Source: Paraburkholderia kirstenboschensis (GTDB lineage: Bacteria > Pseudomonadota > Gammaproteobacteria > Burkholderiales > Burkholderiaceae). Taken from it: a stretch of DNA of 64,000 nucleotides. Positions 8,120 through 15,980 of this stretch are shown here, piece after piece. Position 1 is the stretch's first letter. Every line of letters begins with the position of its first letter. The notes below the pieces were generated by a model, which saw nothing but the letters and a program-made list of their open reading frames with translations, ran no database searches and was not told where the DNA came from. The stretch is taken from positions 103,109-167,108 of the forward strand of contig NZ_CAJHCR010000016.1 of NCBI RefSeq assembly GCF_904848585.1. The letters run 5' to 3'. The position numbers and the translations under genes are program-made.

Positions 8120-9838
8120 CTAATTCGTATGAACGACGCGCGGCGTGATGAAAACGGCCAGTTCGCTGCGCTGGTCGCGATGAGCCCGATGGCGGAACAG
8201 CGCGCCTAGAATCGGTATTTTGCCCAGGACCGGCACCCGAGTCACATCGTCCCGGCCGTCGGTCGCGTAGATTCCACCAATCGACACCGTACCACCGTCT
8301 TCCACCTCGACGCGCGTCTGCACGTGCTTCGTGTTGATCGCAGGCCCGGCGTCGGTCTGTTCGCCGACGCTGTCCTTCGCAACATCCAGGTCCAGCACCA
8401 CGCGGCCGTCCGGCATGATCTGCGGCTCGACTTCGAGCTTCAGCGTGGCGCGGCGAAACTGCACACCCGACACGCCCTGCCCGACCTTGGCCTGATAAGG
8501 CAACTCGGTGCCTTGTTCGACCACAGCCTTCATCCGGTCCGCGGTGACGACGCGCGGACTGGAGACGATTTGGCCGCGCCCCTCGGCTTCCAACGCGCTC
8601 AGCTCGACGTTCAGGAGCCGCGTCGCGCCAGCTGCGAACAGCGTCAACCCGGCCGTCGCCGCGTCGAAACCCGCAATCGGCCGTGCCGACAGATCGTAGA
8701 CGAGACCGTCCTTGCCGCCGCTCAAGCCTCGCGTGGTGCCGTCGGCGTTCGTACCGGCCATCGAGAGCCGCACGCCGAGATTGCGAGAAAAACCATACTC
8801 ACCTTCGACGATGCGCGCCTCGATCAGCACCTGGCGCGTCGGCCGGTCGACGGAAGCAAGCAGCGCGGCAATCTGCGCGAGGCGTCCCTCCAGATCCGTC
8901 ACGAACAGAAGATTGGTGCGCGGATCGGCGGTCACCGCGCCGCGCTTGGACAACACCCGCTGGTTGCCCGAGCCTGTCAGCAGGCGCCGCACGTCCTCGG
9001 CGCGCGCGTAGTGCAGCTCGAACGTGCGGCTTGCGAGCGGCTCCAGATCGGCGGTTCGCGCATGCGCCTCGAAGCGCTGCCGCTCGCGCGCTGCCAGATC
9101 CGCGATCGGCGCAACCCAAACCACGTTGCCGTGGCGCTCCATGGCAAGACCGTTGACATCGAGCAGAGTGTCGAACGCGACGCGCCACGGCACCTTGTCG
9201 AGCCGCAGCGAAACGGCCCCGCGCACTCTCTCGCTTGCGACGATGTTCAAACCGGTGAACTGTGCAAACGCGTTCAGCACCGCGCCGAGTTCGGCGCGCT
9301 GAAAGTTCAGCGAGATCGGCTTGTCGTCGGCGGCAAGCGACGCGTCGGCGGCAGTTTTCGGTGCGCCGCTCAGGCGCGCGAGCGGAGGCAACGGCACTGG
9401 CGGGCCTTCGAGCGCCGACGCGGCCGCTCCCGCCTCCCTGGCGGCGGCAGCCGGTTGCCGGCAAAGAGGCACCGAGCCGTCCGAGTCGTCCATTGCATCG
9501 TCTGTGCGGCTTTGCCCGGCCTCTGTCGGCGTGCGCAAGACGGCGGCGGCATCCGCGGAATCCTCGCGAAACGGGTTGGGCGTTTCGGCGATTGCACCGC
9601 GAGGCAGCGGCGGCGCATTGTATGGCGAGTCGGACGATGCAACCGCATCGTCCAGCGGCATGTAGGCAGGCAACGGAGGCAGCGATGGAATCACGGCTCC
9701 TGCCTCGCCGGTGTTTAACGCCGCGCCAAGAGACAACATCACCGACAGCCCGACGCGAACGCAGGCACGAACGCTCAAGACCGCGGCAGCACCGACAGGT
9801 CCACGCCCGTCGACGCGCAGCAGCTCCGTTATGCTCAT
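8120..9838 (-). CDS. pilQ: Type IV pilus secretin PilQ (short form)
   Basis: Outer-membrane ring through which the pilus fibre exits. 572 residues from ATG 9838; a GTG at 9841 overlapping the upstream stop is also possible, but GGAGG is better spaced from the ATG. Order: hydrophobic N-terminus with a likely signal peptide; about 120 low-complexity Pro/Ala/Ser-rich residues; an STN/N0-like domain (LNFQRAELGAVLNAFAQFTGLNI); an N1 domain (RTFELHYARAEDVRRLL...RTNLLFV); then the secretin core ending VPVLGKIPILGALFRHR...ELAVFITPRVV. I recognise no AMIN peptidoglycan-binding domain, which fits its being shorter than typical PilQ (about 700 residues). Last gene of pilMN(OP)Q. Confidence 0.9.
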   Translation of the reverse strand: MSITELLRVDGRGPVGAAAVLSVRACVRVGLSVMLSLGAALNTGEAGAVIPSLPPLPAYMPLDDAVASSDSPYNAPPLPRGAIAETPNPFREDSADAAAVLRTPTEAGQSRTDDAMDDSDGSVPLCRQPAAAAREAGAAASALEGPPVPLPPLARLSGAPKTAADASLAADDKPISLNFQRAELGAVLNAFAQFTGLNIVASERVRGAVSLRLDKVPWRVAFDTLLDVNGLAMERHGNVVWVAPIADLAARERQRFEAHARTADLEPLASRTFELHYARAEDVRRLLTGSGNQRVLSKRGAVTADPRTNLLFVTDLEGRLAQIAALLASVDRPTRQVLIEARIVEGEYGFSRNLGVRLSMAGTNADGTTRGLSGGKDGLVYDLSARPIAGFDAATAGLTLFAAGATRLLNVELSALEAEGRGQIVSSPRVVTADRMKAVVEQGTELPYQAKVGQGVSGVQFRRATLKLEVEPQIMPDGRVVLDLDVAKDSVGEQTDAGPAINTKHVQTRVEVEDGGTVSIGGIYATDGRDDVTRVPVLGKIPILGALFRHRAHRDQRSELAVFITPRVVHTN

Positions 9839-10782
9839 CACGAAGCCTCCGCGAGTTCAAGCGTCCGCGTTTCAGCGCCTCTGGCGAGCGTAATGCCGAA
9901 CGTGTCGAAGCGCGTGACGCGCTCGTCGCCGATCTGCTGCCCGGACGCGACAGTAGTCGCGCCCTCGGGCGTATCGAACAATGCGAGACCGCGTGCGCGA
10001 TCGTGCAGCAATCCGACAAGACGAAGTTGTGCCTGTCCGGGCAGCTCGATCGTCGCTTGCATCTGCGCGGGAGAGAACGGATCGAAGAACACCACATCTT
10101 CTTCGTCATCCGAATCAAGGCTCGCGTCGGCAAGCTCCTGCATCGTCAGGCTGGCAGGCGCCGGGCGTAAGCCGCTGTACACGCGCAGTGCCGCGCTCAC
10201 CGAAAGCGCAGACCCGTCCCGCTTGATGACGACGTCGACGGGAACCATCAGCACCGGCAGTTCGGTCAGTCCGCGCATAAACGACATCAGGTGAATGAAG
10301 TCAGTGCGCGCGGCAAGCTGCAGCGGGCGCTCGCTCTGAGCGCCCGTACCGCTCGCGGCACCGGGCTCGACGGCCAGCAACACCACGCCGTTCTGCGCGG
10401 CGAGTTCTGAAACCACGCGCACGTCGTCGGCCGAAGTCCATTGCTTCGGCGCACGCGAAACGGTGACCATGGCCGTGGTGGCCGTGCCTGCCGCCGCGGC
10501 TTCACGGCGCAGCGACGGCAATTGCGCAAGCGCACGCCTTGCCTGGGCCAGATGCTCCGCGCTTGCCTGCAGTGCGGCGCGGCTCGCTGCCAGACGCCCT
10601 AAATCGGCCACGATCCAGCCATGCGCCCCAAGGCTGAACACGACGAGCGCAATCAACAAAGCAATCGCCCAGCGGCGACGCGGGCTCCACGTGTGAAGCG
10701 GCGCGCGCAGACGTCTGATTAAATGCGACAGCGACACGCGCGGCTGTGGCACCCCGCCGAACCCGGCAAAAGTCGTACTCAT
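9838..10782 (-). CDS. Fused PilO-PilP pilus alignment-complex protein
   Basis: 314 residues, in the position where two separate genes pilO and pilP are expected. Residues 1-38 are cytoplasmic and basic; about 39-60 form one transmembrane helix (WAIALLIALVVFSLGAHGWIV); about 62-100 are an Ala-rich coiled coil; about 110-205 are a PilO-like periplasmic domain (DVRVVSELAAQNGVVLLAVEP, DFIHLMSFMRGLTELPVL). The last 80 residues match PilP: an FDPFSPAQ linker, then the beta-domain LRLVGLLHDRARGLALFDTPEG...VASGQQIGDERVTRFD. PilP is normally a lipoprotein; here no lipobox exists because the domain is carried on the PilO helix. It overlaps pilN by 4 bp (ATGA), and its TGA overlaps the pilQ start. Confidence 0.82.
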   Translation of the reverse strand: MSTTFAGFGGVPQPRVSLSHLIRRLRAPLHTWSPRRRWAIALLIALVVFSLGAHGWIVADLGRLAASRAALQASAEHLAQARRALAQLPSLRREAAAAGTATTAMVTVSRAPKQWTSADDVRVVSELAAQNGVVLLAVEPGAASGTGAQSERPLQLAARTDFIHLMSFMRGLTELPVLMVPVDVVIKRDGSALSVSAALRVYSGLRPAPASLTMQELADASLDSDDEEDVVFFDPFSPAQMQATIELPGQAQLRLVGLLHDRARGLALFDTPEGATTVASGQQIGDERVTRFDTFGITLARGAETRTLELAEAS

Positions 10783-11531
10783 TTCGAACCTCCAATGTGA
10801 TCGGCCTTTGCTTTTTGCGATGCCGCGGCGCTAGCGCCTTTGTCCGCCGTATGTGCAGCGCCCTCCCAATGCAGGCGAGCGCCGAACTCGATTGCGGCAG
10901 CCGCTCCTGCGTTTGCATTTGTATTTGAATTCGCACGCGGTGACGAGCGATGCGACTCGCTCATTTCCGCACCGGTAACGCCGGGAATCGCACCGAGACG
11001 CTTAAGCCACTGCGCGGAATCGATATGCGCTCGCGATGTCGCCACCAGTTCCGTCTCGCGCTCGTGCTGGCGAAGCTGCTGCAATAACACGCCGTCGCCC
11101 GGTTCGAAACTCAGCGCGTCGAGCAGGTCGCGCAGATAAGTGAGCGGCTCGGACAAACGCTTTGCGCGAGCGGCTTCGTCGCGTTGCTCGTCGCGCGCCC
11201 GTAGCAGACTCGCATGCTCGGCCAGCGGCGCGGCGAGTTGCGCAAGCGATTGCTCAATCGACGCACGCTGCGCATCGAGCCGCGCCTTTTCTATCGCCTG
11301 ATATCCGGCTAGCGCGAAGACCGCTGCGAAGCCGGCCAACGCTGCAATAGCCCATGTCAGTAGACATCGCCGGCGGGTAAACCGCGCCTTGCGCTGTCGA
11401 TGAGGCAGCAAATTGAAGCCGCCGAGCCATGGCTTGACCGGACGAACGGCGTGCAGCCGACGCATGTCGTGCTCGACATGCAGTTGCGCCGCTGCGTGAA
11501 AGCGCCCTGCATCGAAAACGGCGGCGCTCAT
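10779..11531 (-). CDS. pilN: PilN-like pilus assembly protein
   Basis: 250 residues. PilN binds cytoplasmic PilM through a short N-terminal motif and pairs with PilO in the periplasm. The conserved FNLLPHRQ motif is at about residues 39-46, unusually far from the N-terminus because of an extra leader of about 35 residues. It is followed by a transmembrane helix (WAIAALAGFAAVFALAGYQAI) and an Ala/Arg-rich coiled coil. The C-terminal part (LRDLLDALSFEPGDGVLLQQL) fits the PilN fold, and the tail is low-complexity (NSNTNANAGAAAA). It overlaps pilM and the pilO/P gene by 4 bp each (ATGA), so translation is probably coupled. Confidence 0.85.
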   Translation of the reverse strand: MSAAVFDAGRFHAAAQLHVEHDMRRLHAVRPVKPWLGGFNLLPHRQRKARFTRRRCLLTWAIAALAGFAAVFALAGYQAIEKARLDAQRASIEQSLAQLAAPLAEHASLLRARDEQRDEAARAKRLSEPLTYLRDLLDALSFEPGDGVLLQQLRQHERETELVATSRAHIDSAQWLKRLGAIPGVTGAEMSESHRSSPRANSNTNANAGAAAAIEFGARLHWEGAAHTADKGASAAASQKAKADHIGGSK

Positions 11532-12520
11532 TCGAATACCCCGCGCAACGCAAGTCCGAACGCGACCGCGCCCGCCGCTTCATGCAGAAGCGGATCGTTC
11601 ACTTCACGTGCAACTGCACCCAGCGCCGCGCACTCGAACGGCAATACAGTGCAGCCCAGAATGTCCGCGATATCCGCAATCGAGAAGCCAACGCCCTCCA
11701 GCAGTTCCACCTCGCCGCTCACGAGCGCGCAGTCGAGCACCGGACCATGCACGAGGTCGCGCAACGCGTCTGCGAGATCCGAATGTTCCGGCGCGGGGTA
11801 ACGCATCTCGGCTGCGATGGTGTCGTCGACGAGACGCCAGGCATGCACGCCGTCCGTGCCGATCCATAACGCGACATACGGTTCGTGCGGATCGAGTTCG
11901 TGACTCGCGGCATAGCGCATGGCCCGCAGCGCAGCATGCGGTTCGCCGTCGATCGCCGTGAGTGAGATGCCGGCGGAGGCCGCGCATTCGATCCGCGCTT
12001 CGAGATGCTGACGCCCGGTCGCAGCAATCGTCACGGAGCGAACGGGCGACGGCCTGTCGTCGACGAACCAGTCGACGGCCAGCGCATGGCGCTCGAGTCC
12101 TGCAATGCGTTCCACTTCGTTCATTACAGCCGGCTCGAGTTCGGCGAGCTCGTGCCCGCCGTCTTCCGCGCAGCCGCTTTGCGCCGCGAGCCGCGCTAGC
12201 GGCACGGTGGCGGTCAACGTCGCTGACGCGGGCACGGCCATCGCGCATCGCAACGCCTGTGACGCGCACGAGTGAGGCATATCGGCAAATGCGTCACGCA
12301 ACGCGCGAGCGACTGACTGGCGGTCAGCGATCTCGGTGCCGGCCATCGCATTGGCGGGAAGCGGCACTGTGCACGCATATTCGATTTGCAACGAAGCGCA
12401 TGCGCGCGCACGCTGACTCACGACGACGAGCCGCACGTTCTGCGTACCCACGTCGATACCGGCAGCGAAACGCTGCACCCCTGATTGCACGGCTTCCAGC
12501 CATGAATTTCTTAACGTCAT
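11528..12520 (-). CDS. pilM: PilM-like actin-fold pilus assembly protein
   Basis: 330 residues from ATG 12520, which has GGGAGGG 4-6 bp upstream. Cytoplasmic ATP-binding protein of the FtsA/MreB fold that docks on PilN and links the inner-membrane complex to the pilus motors. AAGIDVGTQNVRLVVV (about 20-35) is the phosphate-1 loop, YVALWIGTDGVHAW the phosphate-2-like segment, and ECAALGAVAREV with GAVAFGLALRG the C-terminal end. It is first in the operon and divergent from mrcA (254-bp spacer), as in other proteobacteria. Divergent from textbook PilM but assigned with support from context. Confidence 0.85.
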   Translation of the reverse strand: MTLRNSWLEAVQSGVQRFAAGIDVGTQNVRLVVVSQRARACASLQIEYACTVPLPANAMAGTEIADRQSVARALRDAFADMPHSCASQALRCAMAVPASATLTATVPLARLAAQSGCAEDGGHELAELEPAVMNEVERIAGLERHALAVDWFVDDRPSPVRSVTIAATGRQHLEARIECAASAGISLTAIDGEPHAALRAMRYAASHELDPHEPYVALWIGTDGVHAWRLVDDTIAAEMRYPAPEHSDLADALRDLVHGPVLDCALVSGEVELLEGVGFSIADIADILGCTVLPFECAALGAVAREVNDPLLHEAAGAVAFGLALRGVFE

Positions 12521-12743
12521 ACCGCCCTCCCTGAGACTCACGCGGCGAACCATTCGAACGCGAGTAGCGAGGAAGAATTGTGCGTAAGCACGCCCCTGAG
12601 CGACACTCAGCCAAACGGCTAACGTTACGTGCCGGCCGCCCCGACGATCGTCAAAGCAGCTACAGTGAAGCCTCATTTCACGCGGTGCAGAGACTTGTAA
12701 AGAACTGTCGGTAAGCATGCCGAAAGCTGAAAAGCTGGGCGGC

Positions 12744-12749
12744 TATAAT
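12744..12749 (+). promoter_or_regulatory. Candidate mrcA -10 box
   Basis: A consensus TATAAT 25 bp upstream of the mrcA ATG; no good -35 at the expected distance. Depending on the start site, the leader would be about 15-20 nt. The rest of the pilM/mrcA spacer (12521-12743) shows no gene. Confidence 0.45.
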
Positions 12750-12774
12750 CGCGGGACTGTTTTTTGGTGCCTAT

Positions 12775-15168
12775 ATGCAATCCACGTCTCCCACGTCTCC
12801 GCCGCCCGCGCCGCAGAAGCGCAAACGCCCGTTGTGGCTCAAGCTCCTGCTGGGCTTTTTCGGGTTGATCGTCGCGGGCATTGTGTGCGTGCTGCTGGTG
12901 CTCGGCTATGCGCTCGTCGTCGCCACGCCCAACTTGCCCTCGCTCGACGCACTCACCGACTACCGGCCGAAAGTGCCGCTGCGCATCTATACCGCCGACC
13001 ATGTGCTGATCGGCGAGTTCGGCGAAGAACGGCGCGACATCGTCCGCATTCAGGATGTGCCCGACAGCCTGAAGAAAGCCGTGCTCGCAATTGAAGACGC
13101 GCGCTTTTACGACCATGGCGGCGTCGACCTGACCGGCATCGCGCGCGCCGGCATTGTCGCGCTGACCAACGGCCATGCGACGCAAGGCGCGAGCACGATC
13201 ACGATGCAGGTAGCGCGCAACTTCTTCCTTTCGAGCGAGAAGACCTACACGCGCAAGATTTACGAGATGCTGCTCGCCTACAAGATCGAGTCGAAGCTCA
13301 CGAAAGATCAGATTCTCGAGGTCTACATGAATCAGATCTATCTGGGCCAGCGCGCGTACGGTTTCGCGAGCGCGGCGCGGGTGTACTTCGGCAAGGATAT
13401 GAAGGATCTGACGCTCGCGGAGTCCGCAATGCTGGCCGGCTTGCCGAAAGCGCCGTCCGCGTATAACCCGGTGGTGAATCCGAAGCGCGCGAAGGTGCGT
13501 CAGGAGTACATTCTTCAGCGCATGTACGAGTTGCATTACATCAACCAGCAGCAGTACGACGAAGCGAGCCGTCAGGCGCTCGTCGTAAAGGGCGCGGGCA
13601 AGGAATTCAGCGTGCACGCCGAGTACGTGGCGGAAATGGTGCGCCAGATGATGTACGCGCAATACCGCGAGGAAGCGTACACGCGCGGTCTCAATGTGGT
13701 CACGACGATCGACTCCGCGGATCAGGACGTCGCCTATCGCGCATTGCGCAAAGGCTTGATGGACTATGAGCGGCGCCACGGCTATCGCGGCCCGGAAGCG
13801 TTCATCAACCTGCCGTCCGACGCGGACGACCGCGAGCAAGCCATCGACGACGCATTGCTCGAACATCCCGATAACGGCGAAATCATTGCGGCAGTCGTGA
13901 CGGCGGCGAGCCCGAAGCAGGTGCAGGCGACGTTTATCGACGGCAATGTGGCGACGGTTCAGGGCGACGGACTGCGCTTTGCACAGTTTGCATTGAGCGC
14001 GCGCGCGCAGCCGAACCAGCGCGTGCGGCCGGGTGCGGTCATTCGCCTAGCCAAGAACGACGACGGTGAGTGGGCAATTACGCAATTGCCACAAGTCGAA
14101 GGTGCGTTTGTTTCGGTGGTGCCGCAAGACGGTGCGATTCGCGCGCTCGTCGGTGGCTTCGACTTCAACAAGAACAAGTTCAACCACGTCACGCAGGCAT
14201 GGCGTCAGCCGGGCTCGAGCTTCAAGCCGTTCATTTATTCGGCGTCGCTTGAAAAAGGACTTGGACCTGCAACCGTAATCAACGACGCGCCGCTATTCTT
14301 CAGCGCAGCGGAGACAGGCGGCCAGGCGTGGGAACCGAAGAACTACGGCGGCGGCTTCGACGGCCCGATGACCATGCGCACCGCGTTGCAGAAGTCGAAG
14401 AACCTGGTGTCGATTCGCATCCTCAACCACATTGGTACGAAGTACGCGCAGCAGTACATCACGCGTTTCGGGTTCGATGCGGACCGTCATCCGGCTTACC
14501 TGCCCATGGCACTCGGCGCGGGTCTCGTCACGCCGCTACAAATGGCGGGTGCATTCTCGGTATTCGCGAACGGCGGCTATCGAATCAACCCGTATCTGAT
14601 TGCGGAGGTCACCGATCCGCGCGGCGTCGTAGTCGCGCATGCGCAACCGCTCGTCGCCGAGCAAAGCGCACCGCACGCGATCGAACCGCGCAACGCCTAT
14701 GTGATGAACAGCCTGTTGCAAAGCGTCGCGCAGCGAGGCACGGGCGCCAAGTCGAACGCGCTCAAGCGCACCGACCTCGGCGGCAAGACGGGCACGACGA
14801 ACGATTCGCGAGACGCGTGGTTCGCCGGTTATCAGCACACGCTCACCGCGATCGCGTGGATCGGCTACGACAACCCGCGCAGTCTGGGCGACAAGGAAAC
14901 CGGCGGCGGCCTCGCGTTGCCGGTCTGGATCGAGTACATGGGACGCGCGCTCAAAGGCGTGCCGGATTACAAGATGCCGATGCCCGACGGAGTGGCCGAA
15001 GTCGGCTCAGAACTGTATTTCGACGAGTTCACGCCGGGCCACGGTTTCGTTTCGACGGTCGGCATCAGTCAGGCGGCACTCGACGAATCAAGCGCTGCGT
15101 CCGCCGCACCGGGACAGGTCGGCGAGCAGGAGAAGCAGGACATCATGAATCTGTTCCGCGGGCACTGA
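12775..15168 (+). CDS. mrcA: Penicillin-binding protein 1A (bifunctional glycosyltransferase/transpeptidase)
   Basis: 797 residues; polymerises and cross-links peptidoglycan in the periplasm while anchored in the inner membrane. Short cytoplasmic Pro-rich start, transmembrane helix about 21-48, GT51 domain with catalytic Glu107 in AIEDARFYDHGG and the TQGASTITMQVARNFF and RKIYEMLLAYKIE blocks. Then an OB-like insert and a transpeptidase domain with SSFK (active Ser481, Lys484), SKN (541-543) and KTG (671-673). All catalytic motifs are intact. Divergent from the pil operon, the ancestral ponA-pilMNOPQ arrangement; monocistronic with a strong terminator. Confidence 0.96.
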   Translation: MQSTSPTSPPPAPQKRKRPLWLKLLLGFFGLIVAGIVCVLLVLGYALVVATPNLPSLDALTDYRPKVPLRIYTADHVLIGEFGEERRDIVRIQDVPDSLKKAVLAIEDARFYDHGGVDLTGIARAGIVALTNGHATQGASTITMQVARNFFLSSEKTYTRKIYEMLLAYKIESKLTKDQILEVYMNQIYLGQRAYGFASAARVYFGKDMKDLTLAESAMLAGLPKAPSAYNPVVNPKRAKVRQEYILQRMYELHYINQQQYDEASRQALVVKGAGKEFSVHAEYVAEMVRQMMYAQYREEAYTRGLNVVTTIDSADQDVAYRALRKGLMDYERRHGYRGPEAFINLPSDADDREQAIDDALLEHPDNGEIIAAVVTAASPKQVQATFIDGNVATVQGDGLRFAQFALSARAQPNQRVRPGAVIRLAKNDDGEWAITQLPQVEGAFVSVVPQDGAIRALVGGFDFNKNKFNHVTQAWRQPGSSFKPFIYSASLEKGLGPATVINDAPLFFSAAETGGQAWEPKNYGGGFDGPMTMRTALQKSKNLVSIRILNHIGTKYAQQYITRFGFDADRHPAYLPMALGAGLVTPLQMAGAFSVFANGGYRINPYLIAEVTDPRGVVVAHAQPLVAEQSAPHAIEPRNAYVMNSLLQSVAQRGTGAKSNALKRTDLGGKTGTTNDSRDAWFAGYQHTLTAIAWIGYDNPRSLGDKETGGGLALPVWIEYMGRALKGVPDYKMPMPDGVAEVGSELYFDEFTPGHGFVSTVGISQAALDESSAASAAPGQVGEQEKQDIMNLFRGH

Positions 15169-15188
15169 CGCAGCGACCTGCGTGCTGC

Positions 15189-15228
15189 AAAAAAAGCCGC
15201 CGCGCTTCAACTGCGCGGCGGCTTTTTT
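15189..15228. terminator. Bidirectional terminator between mrcA and cyaY
   Basis: AAGCCGCCGCGC and GCGCGGCGGCTT form a perfect 12-bp stem flanked by A-runs on one side and T-runs on the other. It can stop both mrcA (plus) and cyaY (minus) transcripts. Confidence 0.9.
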
Positions 15229-15261
15229 CGTTTGATATGCGTTCAACAGCTCGATGTTGGT

Positions 15262-15579
15262 TCAGGCTTCGAAATGCACCGGCTCGCCGGCCTGCTGCGT
15301 TGCGTACTCCGACAGCGCCGCGAAAAATTCGTTGCCGCTGCGCGTGTCGCGCCACTCGCCGTCGACGAAACGGTAGTGGAAACCGCCCGCTTTCGCGGCA
15401 ATCCAGATCTCGCTCATCGGCGGTTGCAGATTCACGATGATCTTCGAGCGATTCGCAAATTCGAGGGTCAGCACGTTGCCGCTGCGCTCGAGTTCGATGT
15501 CGGCCTCGGTGTCGTCCAGCGCGCGTTCGATGGCGGCTAGCGCGGCCTCCGCACGGGTCAGGTAATCACTATCGGACAT
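15262..15579 (-). CDS. cyaY: Frataxin homologue (iron-sulfur assembly regulator)
   Basis: 105 residues from ATG 15579 (MSDSDYLTRAEAALAAIERALDD). An in-frame ATG at 15591 would add MEFS but fits the family start less well. Small cytosolic iron-binding protein that modulates the Isc system. Acidic helix-1 ridge (DDTEADIELE), the beta-sheet signature LTLEFANRSKIIVNLQPPMSEIWIAAKAGGFHY and the conserved W of DGEWRDTRSG are present. Divergent from lptM-lysA with only 35 bp between starts, and separated from mrcA by a shared terminator. Confidence 0.94.
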   Translation of the reverse strand: MSDSDYLTRAEAALAAIERALDDTEADIELERSGNVLTLEFANRSKIIVNLQPPMSEIWIAAKAGGFHYRFVDGEWRDTRSGNEFFAALSEYATQQAGEPVHFEA

Positions 15580-15614
15580 GCTAAACTCCATCGATTATTT
15601 ATTCAGGGACAGTC

Positions 15615-15971
15615 ATGCGAGTCGTATCTCGGATGCGCGCGGCGGCGCCCGGCCGCGCGATTGTAGCGGGTTTAGCCATTCTCGCAGGTTGCGCACTCGG
15701 TGGCTCGCTTGCCGGCTGTGGACAACGCGGTTCGCTCTATTTGCCCAGCGTGCCGCCTTTGCCGGCCAAGCCTATCGACCGCACGCAGCCGCCGTCTCCT
15801 GACGAAGTACAACCCGGCGCCGAAACCGCGTCCGACGCAGACTCCATTCCTGACACGTCCGGCACGCCGCTCTCGCTCGCGCCCGCAAACGAACTCTCGG
15901 CGTCTCCTTCAAGTGCGGGTTCTGCTGCTTCGGCTTCGCAGCCCGCTTCCGCCGCCACTCCCGTTCAATAA
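15615..15971 (+). CDS. lptM: LptM-type small lipoprotein (LPS translocon maturation)
   Basis: 118 residues. The lipoprotein signal with LAGC at 32-35, followed directly by GQRGSLYLP, is the hallmark of the LptM/YifL family, which helps LptD fold in the outer membrane. A second lipobox-like LAGC at 23-26 lies inside the signal sequence. The C-terminal 70 residues are low-complexity Ser/Ala/Pro-rich, unlike the short enterobacterial form. It sits 9 bp before lysA, the conserved cyaY/lptM/lysA arrangement. Confidence 0.85.
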   Translation: MRVVSRMRAAAPGRAIVAGLAILAGCALGGSLAGCGQRGSLYLPSVPPLPAKPIDRTQPPSPDEVQPGAETASDADSIPDTSGTPLSLAPANELSASPSSAGSAASASQPASAATPVQ

Positions 15972-15980
15972 GACTTCCGC

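Noticed and set aside
8799..10133. 444-residue minus-strand ORF overlapping pilQ and pilO/P
   Set aside because: Arg/Cys-rich frame-shifted shadow of the two pilus genes; it crosses their boundary and shows no domain.
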